Of a stretch of 64,000 nt of DNA, positions 42,996-50,726 are shown piece after piece. This DNA comes from RGIG8745 sp045576655 (GTDB taxonomy: Bacteria; Bacteroidota; Bacteroidia; Bacteroidales; Bacteroidaceae): contig JAZNGW010000027.1 of assembly GCA_045576655.1 (NCBI GenBank), forward strand, positions 1-64,000, in the 5' to 3' direction. A program made the position numbers and the translations under genes. Under the pieces are notes generated by a model. The model saw only the letters and a list, made by a program, of their open reading frames with translations. It was not told the DNA's origin and did no database searches. Position 1 is the first letter of the stretch. Each line of letters starts with the position of its first letter.

Positions 42996-44486
42996 TTATC
43001 GATTGAGCTTGATGACACTGATTTGATCAGTATCTAATCCCGGCATAGAGCGTCCTGCACCTGCATTGATGTATGTAGGGTCACACACGATAAAACGTTT
43101 GTTGTCTACTGTTATGTGATCTCCCTTGACTTCTTCTGTGAATCCTACTGCCATAGCAAGATGTCCTGGGTAATAAACTAAAATGGCATCGAGATTTAGT
43201 AAATCCCTGACGAGGCGTGATAAGAGTATAGCCCTGTCTTCGCAATCGCAATATGGATAATATAATGTTTCTTCTGCAAAGAACGGTCTGTCGTCTCCCC
43301 AAACCTTGTCGTCGTATTCATAGACAAATCCAGTCTGTATCCAGTTGAGCAGTCTGTTAACAGCTTCGAGCTGCGTCTGTCCGGATATTATCTGATTTAA
43401 CTGTGGATATAATTGCTCTTTCACGTCGTCAGCCAGAGGCGTATTGGCATACATGGCCCAACGGGTCATGAAGTCGTTGTCGATGAATGATGAAGGGTAT
43501 TCAGAGCAGAGTTTTACAATGTTTTCGTTGACACTAACGTTTATACTTATTTCAGGGTAGGCCGATGAAACCAATGTCCTTTTCGCTGATTCCGAGATGT
43601 CTAATACTGGTTGTTTTGGTATAAGCAGTGACAGAGGCTTTTCGTTAGGGTAGGTGCCTGGGCAGAACTCCAACTCGCCAGTGATGTCTTTGCCAAACAC
43701 ATAAAAATTGAACCCGTCAATGACGAAACAGCTCTTTCCGTAGATGCAGTGTTGGCTGCTGAACAGCATGCGTAAATTGCTTCCGTTGCGGGCAAATCGA
43801 ATTTTGTAGCCAGATTGGCAGTACAGGTAAGCCGTGAGCAATACTGCTTCGTTTGAATTGCCGTAAATTGTTTGTGACAGATTGTGCAGGAAGTTTAGAT
43901 ATGCCCAGTCGTTTAGTTGATGCTCAGCTCTTGCCAAGAGACAGTCGCGTATGGTGTTGTTGTATGATTCTTCTGACATTTTCTCCCATGCGTATGCCAC
44001 GTCCTCATTGCTATATCCGTTAAGTTTGAATTTCTGATTGTTTGAGAAACGGACATTGAAAGTCGTGCCCCAGCAATCCGTTGAGATGGCATCTTCTGTT
44101 ACGGGCACAGGAATTTCCTGTATGGGCGCAACCGGTATTGGTTGGCTTTCAATGACAGGTGGTTCTATAACGTTGATTATAGGTGGCAGAGGAGTGTCTA
44201 TAATCGGTGTGGCGCTAATGGTGTCCTGAGGTGGTACGATAACAGGCGGGACATCCTCTTCTGTTGGTTTTACAACAGGTGGTTCTGGTTTCAGCTTCGC
44301 CCAAGATTGACGGATGAAATCTGCATATTTTCGGTTGACCTCATTTCTGAAGTTATCGTATTTGCCTTGCTTCTGCTTCTTGAACTTCTCAAACTTCTCC
44401 TGAAACTTGTCAGCTCCGTTTTGTGCTGTAGAGTGGAGCGGTAAGAGGGCTATGCAGAGAGAAACGATTGCTAATTTGTTGCGCAT
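42996..44486 (-). CDS. exported proline-rich transglutaminase-like cysteine protein
   Basis: This 496-residue protein has a signal peptide (about 1-22, H-S-T-A-Q). A basic helical stretch (K-F-K-K-Q-K-Q) and a P/V/I-rich spacer (about 65-130) follow. The C-terminal transglutaminase-like domain has D-C-E-D-R-A-I-L-L with Cys415, Y-P-G-H-L-A-M-A-V with His442 and V-C-D-P-T-Y with Asp469, the full papain-like triad of that superfamily. It may be a periplasmic protease or crosslinker. It is the last gene of the caspase operon (98 bp after the barrel gene). An upstream ATG would add 21 residues before the signal and is not used. Confidence 0.8.
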   Translation of the reverse strand: MRNKLAIVSLCIALLPLHSTAQNGADKFQEKFEKFKKQKQGKYDNFRNEVNRKYADFIRQSWAKLKPEPPVVKPTEEDVPPVIVPPQDTISATPIIDTPLPPIINVIEPPVIESQPIPVAPIQEIPVPVTEDAISTDCWGTTFNVRFSNNQKFKLNGYSNEDVAYAWEKMSEESYNNTIRDCLLARAEHQLNDWAYLNFLHNLSQTIYGNSNEAVLLTAYLYCQSGYKIRFARNGSNLRMLFSSQHCIYGKSCFVIDGFNFYVFGKDITGELEFCPGTYPNEKPLSLLIPKQPVLDISESAKRTLVSSAYPEISINVSVNENIVKLCSEYPSSFIDNDFMTRWAMYANTPLADDVKEQLYPQLNQIISGQTQLEAVNRLLNWIQTGFVYEYDDKVWGDDRPFFAEETLYYPYCDCEDRAILLSRLVRDLLNLDAILVYYPGHLAMAVGFTEEVKGDHITVDNKRFIVCDPTYINAGAGRSMPGLDTDQISVIKLNR

Positions 44487-44584
44487 GAGATAATCAGAGA
44501 AAATAAAAGTGGAGGACGGTACATTTCTGCAACCATCCTCCACCACCAATTTAATTATGAATAAAAGTTTTTTTTGTTATAGTT

Positions 44585-45229
44585 TTAGAACTTATAGCCT
44601 ACAGTAATGTAACCAGCGGCATTCTTGAGTTTGCCTTCATCGCTACCCTTAAACATATTTGTAAGACCAAATTCATATTCGAGACCAAATACATAGCGAT
44701 GGTGCTCGAAATCAACTCCGAGGTCTAAACCGAAGTCAAAGCGATTAAGACCATATCCATCCGATCCAAATATGTCGAAGTTATCCGATCCCTCCCATTC
44801 TCCATAATATTTTTCCTCATATTCTCCGTTGCCAAAAAGGGCATAAGCGAAATATGGACCGGCTTTAATTGTCATGTTCCAACTGTCGTTGAGGTTCAGA
44901 CGATATGCTGCAAGAACTGGCAGTTGAAGATAATAGATGCTTATTTCTTCTCTCCATCCTCCATAAGAAATTCCGTAAGTGTAGGTATCTTCATAAATCT
45001 CTTCCATTTTACCGCCTTTTATGGCTAATTCGAGTGATGGCATGAGTGACCAGTTTGCTGTTAATGGCTTTTCAATTCCAACACCGATTCTACCAACAAG
45101 TGAATTGTCCATATCTACGTCGCCTGTACATGCTGAAAGACCTAAACCAGCCTTAACACTCCATGTAATCTGGGCAGAAGCTGCCATTGTTACGAAAACC
45201 ATCGCAACGATAGAAAATAATCTCTTCAT
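44585..45229 (-). CDS. small outer-membrane beta-barrel protein (PorT/OmpW-like)
   Basis: This is a 214-residue protein with a signal peptide ending A-S-A-Q. The mature part is made of alternating strands (W-S-V-K-A-G-L-G-L, Y-L-Q-L-P-V-L-A-A-Y-R, I-K-A-G-P-Y-F-A-Y) and ends Y-I-T-V-G-Y-K-F with terminal Phe. The strand Y-L-Q-L-P-V and G-P-Y-F are typical of the PorT-family eight-strand barrels of Bacteroidota. It lies 38 bp after the caspase gene in the same operon and may tether the system to the outer membrane. Confidence 0.82.
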   Translation of the reverse strand: MKRLFSIVAMVFVTMAASAQITWSVKAGLGLSACTGDVDMDNSLVGRIGVGIEKPLTANWSLMPSLELAIKGGKMEEIYEDTYTYGISYGGWREEISIYYLQLPVLAAYRLNLNDSWNMTIKAGPYFAYALFGNGEYEEKYYGEWEGSDNFDIFGSDGYGLNRFDFGLDLGVDFEHHRYVFGLEYEFGLTNMFKGSDEGKLKNAAGYITVGYKF

Positions 45230-45267
45230 AATTGTTAATGATTAAAAATTAGTAAATAAATTGTTTG

Positions 45268-46884
45268 TTAAAAACGTAAAGTCTTCCATTTCGCTTTCAT
45301 GCTTGGCGACACGTTGACGCATGGCGTCTGCAGTTTGTCGTTCTCAAGCATGGAGTTCTTCTTGACATCTTGGGTGATCTTTGTAAACATTTCACCGAAT
45401 GTCGCATTTCCTTTGGTTTGCTTGAGTTGGTCAAGCAAGAAGTATGTAAACATGCCATGCCGTTTAGCCTGATAGGCGAGTGCGGTCTCGTCGTTTGATG
45501 TTGCAGAGAATACAACAAGATTACCTCCGAGAACCTCATTCTTCGGTTTGATTGCCACACCGCGCGCTGCGACCAATGCCTGGGTGCTACCACGTTCAAC
45601 TCCGCTAAAGCATGCGTCAAGCAATACTGTTACATTTTTTGTTTTCAATTTGCTCAATCGGCTATAGAGTTCACTGAGTTTGAAACATGTTGTAACGTCC
45701 TTAGGGAATCCGTCTGTAGGGATGAGGTAGGCAGTCTTGTCCTTTTCGTTTGGAATTCCGTGCCCTGCATAGTAGAATATCATTTTCGAGTTGCCCTCGG
45801 AAATGTTTGCCATAGTTTCTATCCAACTTAAAGCGCGTTTGATATCGGTGTATGAAGCGTTGATGAAGGTCTTCACCTGTTTTTCAGGGATGCCGAGTGT
45901 TTTTATGCAGTATTCCTTGAAAATCTCACCATCGCGAGTTGCATAGTCTACGACAGGAACGTCTTCGTACTTCTCGTTTGCGATGATTACACAGTAGGTG
46001 TTCTCGTTCTTAGTCGATGGATTGACAGGAATGTCCATGTCGACATCGGCTGGTGGCAGTACAGGTTCCGCAGGTTTTGCTGCTATGTCATTTTCTGGTA
46101 CAGCAACAGTGGGTACGTCATTCTTCTGCTTTTTAGATTTCTTTCCTCCGATTAAAGAGGCGAAAGCCTTGCCTATACTTAAACTCTCGCCACTGCCTGA
46201 TGCTGCTTCTTTGGCTTTTTTCTCTTCACGTTCTCGTTTCTCCTCTGCTTCTTGCAGACGCTTTTCTTCTTTACGGTTTTCTGCAAGCAAACGTTCTTGC
46301 TCTTTCTTAATTTCAGCAAGTTGGCGTTGTTGCTCTTCAAGTGCTTTTTGAAGTTCTGCTTCCTGATTATTATACTGCAGGTTCTGCTGAATGTTGGTCT
46401 GAGTGGCTGACGCAATCATTGTTCCGTCGACAGTAGGCCATACTTCCACCCCGTTTCTTAGTGCCTGCTCGTCAATGGATGAGAGCATGTTGAATTTTAG
46501 CATTCCGTTATTGCGGAATGCATTTTTTCCGATGTGGCGTATGGTTGAAGGCAATGAAACAGTCTGCAACTTTCGAAATTCGTTGAATGCAAACTTGTCA
46601 ATGCTTTCAATACCTTCTTCGAGCGTGAGGTGTATTGTCAGATAGTTCACTCCATTGAGGAATGTGCTTACCTCTTTTACGGGGTAGGTCATTCCATTGT
46701 ATGAAACTTTTCCAGGTATGGTTACTTGCGGTATTTTGACATCAAATGCCGTAATGGTGGCACCTCCGTCCTCCATCTTGCATTTGAACTCAACTCCATT
46801 GTAGACGTATTTGAATTTCTGTGCTTGCACTTGTAGCAGTAAGGTGCTTGCAAACAGAAACATTATTAATCTTTTGGTCATCAC
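45268..46884 (-). CDS. exported caspase-family (C14) protease with BspA-like LRR and coiled coil
   Basis: This is a 538-residue protein. Signal peptide about 1-21 (Q-V-Q-A-Q). Residues about 40-145 resemble the BspA/LRR_5 unit (I-P-G-K-V-S-Y-N-G-M-T-Y-P-V-K, L-P-S-T-I-R-H-I-G-K-N-A-F). About 165-228 is a strong E/K/Q coiled coil, and about 240-290 a basic then proline-rich linker. The caspase p20/p10 domain (about 296-535) has F-Y-Y-A-G-H-G with His375 and V-L-L-D-A-C-F-S-G with Cys425, so the dyad is intact. F-S-A-T-S-N-D-E-T-A is the p10 substrate loop. It should cleave after acidic or basic residues in the periplasm or at the surface. Five bp separate it from the DUF4384-like gene. Confidence 0.9.
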   Translation of the reverse strand: MMTKRLIMFLFASTLLLQVQAQKFKYVYNGVEFKCKMEDGGATITAFDVKIPQVTIPGKVSYNGMTYPVKEVSTFLNGVNYLTIHLTLEEGIESIDKFAFNEFRKLQTVSLPSTIRHIGKNAFRNNGMLKFNMLSSIDEQALRNGVEVWPTVDGTMIASATQTNIQQNLQYNNQEAELQKALEEQQRQLAEIKKEQERLLAENRKEEKRLQEAEEKREREEKKAKEAASGSGESLSIGKAFASLIGGKKSKKQKNDVPTVAVPENDIAAKPAEPVLPPADVDMDIPVNPSTKNENTYCVIIANEKYEDVPVVDYATRDGEIFKEYCIKTLGIPEKQVKTFINASYTDIKRALSWIETMANISEGNSKMIFYYAGHGIPNEKDKTAYLIPTDGFPKDVTTCFKLSELYSRLSKLKTKNVTVLLDACFSGVERGSTQALVAARGVAIKPKNEVLGGNLVVFSATSNDETALAYQAKRHGMFTYFLLDQLKQTKGNATFGEMFTKITQDVKKNSMLENDKLQTPCVNVSPSMKAKWKTLRF

Positions 46885-46889
46885 GATGC

Positions 46890-47744
46890 TTATTTTTTTA
46901 TGGTAATACTCTTTCTGATTAATTGCATATCCTTATCTCGTCTGCGGTTTTTAGCTAACCATTCTTGAAATTCCTCTACAGGCAATTCGCGTGGCAATAG
47001 TTCCTCTGTTTGGTTATCTAACGCCTTTGTGAATTTATTAGGAGAAAATATTACATACAACTGGTTGCGTTCCATCTCCTGTGAACAAGTCAAGTAATAT
47101 TCTTCGGTAAATTCGTTCCCGTCGCTGCAGTCAAAAAGAAGATGACGTTGGTTCGCCTTGACAAAATAGTGCGACTCTTCCTGATTAGGATAGGGAAGAA
47201 GGCAGAACGCCAGTCCGTCGTTGTCAAGCAGATAAACAGCAATGTTTCCTTTCTCTGGAGTTTGGAATGACAAGAAAATTTGGTCGCCATCAGTAAATTC
47301 GCTACTCTCGAATTTGTCTTCCTTTCCATTGCGGAGCAATTTGGCAACGCAGTCAACTCCTGCTGAAATCAATTCGCGAGCTTTGCCTTTAACTGTTACT
47401 TTCACAACGAGCATGCCCTGCTCGAATGTGAGGTCGTATTTGGGTTCATCAATTGTTTCTATCCATTCGCCTTTAACCTCACTTAGACCGATAGATTGAA
47501 AATCAACTTCGGAAGTGCCATTAGCATTTGCTACTTTTGTATGACTTGTCTGGCTAATAGTTGTTCCAAATTCGTCAGCAATGGCTTGTATCTGCGCTCT
47601 TTCTAATGCTATGCGTCGAGCCTGCTCTGGAGAAATGTTTTCTGAGGCATAGTATGTGTATTCTGCCTCAACAGTCTCTGTACGTTGAGCTGTAGCAAAT
47701 AATCCGATGGAAGTGAATAAGAATATGAATAGGTGTCTGTGCAT
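46890..47744 (-). CDS. exported DUF4384-like protein with LPP20-like N-terminus
   Basis: This is a 284-residue protein with a signal peptide (F-A-T-A-Q, about 1-19). Residues about 25-125 (E-A-E-Y-T-Y-Y-A, A-R-R-I-A-L-E-R-A-Q-I-Q-A-I-A) resemble LPP20/flagellar-assembly-type domains. About 150-250 (G-D-Q-I-F-L-S-F-Q-T-P-E-K-G-N-I-A-V-Y-L-L) fits the DUF4384 domain, which in other bacteria is often encoded next to or fused with caspase domains. It is probably a binding or regulatory partner of the caspase. It starts 3 bp after the stop of the preceding gene. Confidence 0.75.
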   Translation of the reverse strand: MHRHLFIFLFTSIGLFATAQRTETVEAEYTYYASENISPEQARRIALERAQIQAIADEFGTTISQTSHTKVANANGTSEVDFQSIGLSEVKGEWIETIDEPKYDLTFEQGMLVVKVTVKGKARELISAGVDCVAKLLRNGKEDKFESSEFTDGDQIFLSFQTPEKGNIAVYLLDNDGLAFCLLPYPNQEESHYFVKANQRHLLFDCSDGNEFTEEYYLTCSQEMERNQLYVIFSPNKFTKALDNQTEELLPRELPVEEFQEWLAKNRRRDKDMQLIRKSITIKK

Positions 47745-47747
47745 ATC

Positions 47748-48416
47748 TTACCAACCAATGATGTCGTCAAGTTTGCTTCTGAGTTCTTCGCTCTGCTGCT
47801 CCAAATCCTCTTTGATAGCTTTTTTGGCAGCAGCTTTGGCCATTTGACTGTTGTATGCAATGCGGACAAGAACCTCCTTGTTCTTATTCTTTAATGTGCG
47901 GTATACCTCTGTAACAGTGATGACTCTGCCAATATTGCCTTGGATGCGTCCCATGCCTTCCTGAATACTCTTTGTTATAGATACAGCTTCGTCAGCCTCT
48001 AATTGTTCGTTTGCAACGCTGTTTTCAACAAGAGCGGTGATTTCTGTATTGATCTGTCCGGCCAAATCCTCTTTCGCCAATGCTACTGCCTGCATTTTTG
48101 CCGCATCATAGTTTGAGCCGATGCTCATGCGTTCTGCCATCATGTACTTAGGGAACATATCTTCGTCGTATTCCATCTGCATGAGGTAAGAACGATCCAA
48201 CTGCTTTTCAAGAGGAAGTGCACCTGGTGCGGATTGCCAACCTTCTTTTGCTAGTTTCTTTGCCTCTTTTCTTGCGGATTTAGTTGCTTTTGCGTTTAGC
48301 TCATCCTTTGACAGTTTGCGCAATTCTTTGCGTGCCTCAAAAGTCTCTCGATCCTGTGCCATTGTAGCAGTTGCAGTCAACGCAACTAACATTACGGTAA
48401 AGATAATCTTCTTCAT
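47748..48416 (-). CDS. exported helical LPP20-like protein, first gene of the caspase operon
   Basis: This is a 222-residue protein with a signal peptide ending A-T-M-A-Q. A K/E-rich helical region (about 25-65: A-R-K-E-A-K-K-L-A-K-E-G-W) precedes G-W-Q-S-A-P-G-A-L-P-L-E-K-Q-L. The central domain has A-A-K-M-Q-A-V-A-L-A-K-E-D-L-A-G-Q-I, like LPP20 (SIMPL/BON-type) units, followed by V-L-V-R-I-A-Y. I do not know its function. Its N-terminal third of the mature protein is shared in character with its downstream neighbour. Confidence 0.72.
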   Translation of the reverse strand: MKKIIFTVMLVALTATATMAQDRETFEARKELRKLSKDELNAKATKSARKEAKKLAKEGWQSAPGALPLEKQLDRSYLMQMEYDEDMFPKYMMAERMSIGSNYDAAKMQAVALAKEDLAGQINTEITALVENSVANEQLEADEAVSITKSIQEGMGRIQGNIGRVITVTEVYRTLKNKNKEVLVRIAYNSQMAKAAAKKAIKEDLEQQSEELRSKLDDIIGW

Positions 48417-48457
48417 GATATTAAAGTTTTCAAATTAAAATCTAATAGATGTTAATG

Positions 48458-48465
48458 CAAAATTA
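48458..48465 (-). promoter_or_regulatory. -7 box of the caspase operon
   Basis: The minus strand reads TAATTTTG 42 bp before the ATG of the first operon gene, downstream of the LytTR gene stop. The region is very A/T-rich (TATATATTAATATCAT just upstream). Confidence 0.5.
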
Positions 48466-48537
48466 TATATTAATATCATAAATGCTTGGTAGAAAATAGT
48501 GTATTGTCTGAACTTGCGGAGTTTGTTTTGTGATGTA

Positions 48538-48909
48538 TTAGGGTTTGCCTTGTGAACTGTGATTATAAGTGGTTGTTAAGGTTTTCTTTAATTCAGCGCA
48601 TTGCCCCTTGGGCAAGATAATAGTATTTTGTCCTAAAGAATGAAATTGTACAGTGTGTTTGGGAATATTTACGGTAGAAATATAGTTGACATTTACGACA
48701 TAGCTTCTGCCAACTCGGATGAAAGGGGATGATACATTTTCGTAGAGGCTCTCTATTTGTTTTGCGAAATAGGAAAGGCAAGAGGCTTCGCTTTTGACGT
48801 GAGAGTCTGCAAAATGGAAGTCGGTATAATTTCCGCTTGCTTTGAGATATACCACTTCGTCTAATTCTATTAGTCTGAGCTCGTCTCGAGTCGTAAGGCA
48901 GAGTTTCAT
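48538..48909 (-). CDS. stand-alone LytTR DNA-binding regulator
   Basis: This is a 123-residue protein consisting almost only of a LytTR domain: I-E-L-D-E-V-V-Y-L-K-A-S-G-N-Y-T-D-F (about 14-31), F-I-R-V-G-R-S-Y-V-V-N-V-N-Y-I (about 63-77) and I-L-P-K-G-Q at the end. There is no receiver domain or membrane part. LytTR proteins bind direct repeats upstream of their targets. The gene lies 121 bp upstream of the caspase operon on the same strand, so control of that operon is likely. Confidence 0.88.
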   Translation of the reverse strand: MKLCLTTRDELRLIELDEVVYLKASGNYTDFHFADSHVKSEASCLSYFAKQIESLYENVSSPFIRVGRSYVVNVNYISTVNIPKHTVQFHSLGQNTIILPKGQCAELKKTLTTTYNHSSQGKP

Positions 48910-48992
48910 TGTCCTGTTGCGTTGTTTAAGGTATAAAACTTCGTTAAATTAGTGAATGCAACAGTTCCAAAGCATCCTTTAACTTATGTAGT

Positions 48993-49175
48993 ACAGAGAG
49001 GCGTGGAACTGCAATGCCACGTCCTAATGTGAAGGTGCTAGGAAAACCTTTGTGTACAGATATGGTAATAACAGCCCCACGCCAAACGTGGAGACTATTA
49101 CATCATTCTCTTGTACACTGTGTTAAGTTTCCTAGGCTTTTCACATACAAGATGAAGACATAACGCCTCTTTTTC
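48993..49175 (+). ncRNA. structured RNA, 6S-like
   Basis: A closing stem AGAGGCGT (48997-49004) pairs perfectly with ACGCCTCT (49163-49170), which runs straight into TTTTTCTG. Inside, GTGAAGGTGCTAGGAAAAC (49029-49047) pairs with GTTTCCTAGGCTTTTCAC (49127-49144). GTGTACA pairs with TGTACAC, TAATA with TATTA, and CCACGCCAAACGTGG forms the tip. The result is one long bulged rod of about 175 nt with a central open region and an intrinsic terminator, the layout of 6S RNA. Close to its 5' end a second hairpin (GGCGTGG...CCACGTCC, 49000-49023) competes with the closing stem. TAACTTATG just upstream may be its -7 box. The 6S name is inference. Confidence 0.55.
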
Positions 49176-49307
49176 TGAAAAAATGTCTTGTTGGGTGGTT
49201 TCTACCATACCCATTGCAAATGTAAGAATTATTTTGTTTGCATGCAAAGATTTTTCTCACAGATGGAAAACAGGTGTATGGAACTATTGTTGGTGTGTCG
49301 CGTAGAA

Positions 49308-49343
49308 TAAAAAAGGGACTATGTCTGAGTGTGACACAGTCCC
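49308..49343 (-). terminator. terminator of pepT
   Basis: GGGACTATGTC and GACACAGTCCC pair with one mismatch. On the minus strand the stem is followed by TTTTTTATTC. It lies about 60 bp after the pepT stop. Confidence 0.75.
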
Positions 49344-49404
49344 GTATGAGATATTTTAGAGGAGTTTTAAGGAGTGGGGGTGTATATGTTTTTGTCCCAC
49401 TAAA

Positions 49405-50628
49405 TTACTTTTGAAGTGTTTTGGCAGTGATTTGTGCGATGTTGACGATGGTCATCATAGCTTTCTGCATGGACTGGACGGGACAGAACTCGTGCGGTCC
49501 GTGGAAGTTCAGCCCTCCGGCAAAGATGTTGGGGCAGGGGAGTCCCATGAAGGAGAGTTGCGCTCCGTCGGTGCCGCCTCGGATGGCCTTTATCTTTGGT
49601 GTGGCGCCAGCTTCCTCAACGGCTTTCTTGGCTATGTCTATGATGTACATCATTGGTTCTACCTGTTCGCGCATATTGTAGTACTGATCTTTGAGTTCGA
49701 GGTGTGCCACGCCAGAACCGTACTTTTCGTTGATGCTTGCAACAATGTTCTGCACTTTCTTTTTGCGTGCTTCGAAGGTCGCACGGTCGTGGTCGCGGAT
49801 GATGTAGGAAAGTGTGGCTTGCTCGCAACCTCCGTTGATACCGATGAGGTGGTAGAACCCCTGGTAACCTTCGGTGGTTTCGGGTGTTTCGTCTTGCGGG
49901 AGCATCTGTGCGAGTTCGGTGGCGATGCGTCCGGCATTGAGCATCTTGCCTTTGGCATAGCCTGGGTGGACGCTGCAACCGGTGATGGCTATCTTGGCTG
50001 ATGCGGCGTTGAAGTTTTCGAACTCGATTTCGCCTACTTCGCTTCCGTCCATGGTGTAGGCGAACTGGCATCCGAATTTCTTCACGTCGAACTTGTGTGC
50101 GCCGAGTCCGATTTCCTCGTCAGGGTTGAATCCTATGCGGATGGTGCCGTGGGGAATCTCTGGATGTTCCATGAGGTGGACCATTGCTTGTACGATTTCG
50201 GCAATGCCGGCTTTGTCGTCGGCTCCGAGGAGTGTGTGGCCGTCGGTGACGATGAGGTCTTCGCCGATGTGCTGGAGCAGTTCGGGGAATTTGGCGGGCG
50301 ATGTGACTATGCCTTCGGATAGGGTGATGTCTGTGCCGTCATAATTCTCCACAATGCGTGGCTTCACGTCCTTACCTGAGCAGTCGGGACTGGTGTCCAT
50401 GTGGGCTATGAATCCTATGGTTGGAACTTGTTTGTCTGTGTTTGCAGGTAGTGTGGCATAGAGGTAGCCGTTAGAGTCGAGCTCTACATCGCTGAGGCCT
50501 ATGCTGATGAGTTCGTCGCGAAGGTACTCCGCAAACACCATCTGTTTTGGTGTGCTTGGTGTTGTATTGGATGATTCGCTTGACTGGGTGTCGAAACTGA
50601 CGTATTTGAGGAATCTTTGTGTTAACAT
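49405..50628 (-). CDS. pepT: peptidase T (tripeptide aminopeptidase)
   Basis: This 407-residue cytoplasmic zinc enzyme of family M20B removes the N-terminal residue of tripeptides. Zinc ligands and catalytic residues appear as H-M-D-T-S-P-D (His76, Asp78), G-A-D-D-K-A-G (bridging Asp near 137), F-N-P-D-E-E-I-G (catalytic Glu171/Glu172), M-D-G-S-E-V-G and the late L-N-F-H-G-P-H-E-F-C. Length is normal. Upstream lies a family C palindrome, then the C1 aminopeptidase gene on the same strand, so both peptide-degrading genes are neighbours. Confidence 0.95.
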   Translation of the reverse strand: MLTQRFLKYVSFDTQSSESSNTTPSTPKQMVFAEYLRDELISIGLSDVELDSNGYLYATLPANTDKQVPTIGFIAHMDTSPDCSGKDVKPRIVENYDGTDITLSEGIVTSPAKFPELLQHIGEDLIVTDGHTLLGADDKAGIAEIVQAMVHLMEHPEIPHGTIRIGFNPDEEIGLGAHKFDVKKFGCQFAYTMDGSEVGEIEFENFNAASAKIAITGCSVHPGYAKGKMLNAGRIATELAQMLPQDETPETTEGYQGFYHLIGINGGCEQATLSYIIRDHDRATFEARKKKVQNIVASINEKYGSGVAHLELKDQYYNMREQVEPMMYIIDIAKKAVEEAGATPKIKAIRGGTDGAQLSFMGLPCPNIFAGGLNFHGPHEFCPVQSMQKAMMTIVNIAQITAKTLQK

Positions 50629-50665
50629 GCTTAATGTTTAGGGGTTGATGTTTATGGTTTAGGGT

Positions 50666-50691
50666 GTAGAGACGTCACATTGTGGCGTCTC
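50666..50691 (-). repeat. family C palindrome between pepT and the C1 aminopeptidase gene
   Basis: This is the third copy of the GAGACGTCACA/TGTGGCGTCTC palindrome. It is located in the 98-bp spacer and could form a hairpin in the mRNA. Confidence 0.7.
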
Positions 50692-50726
50692 CTGGAAGTA
50701 GTGTCGGGGACTGACCGCCCTTCAGG

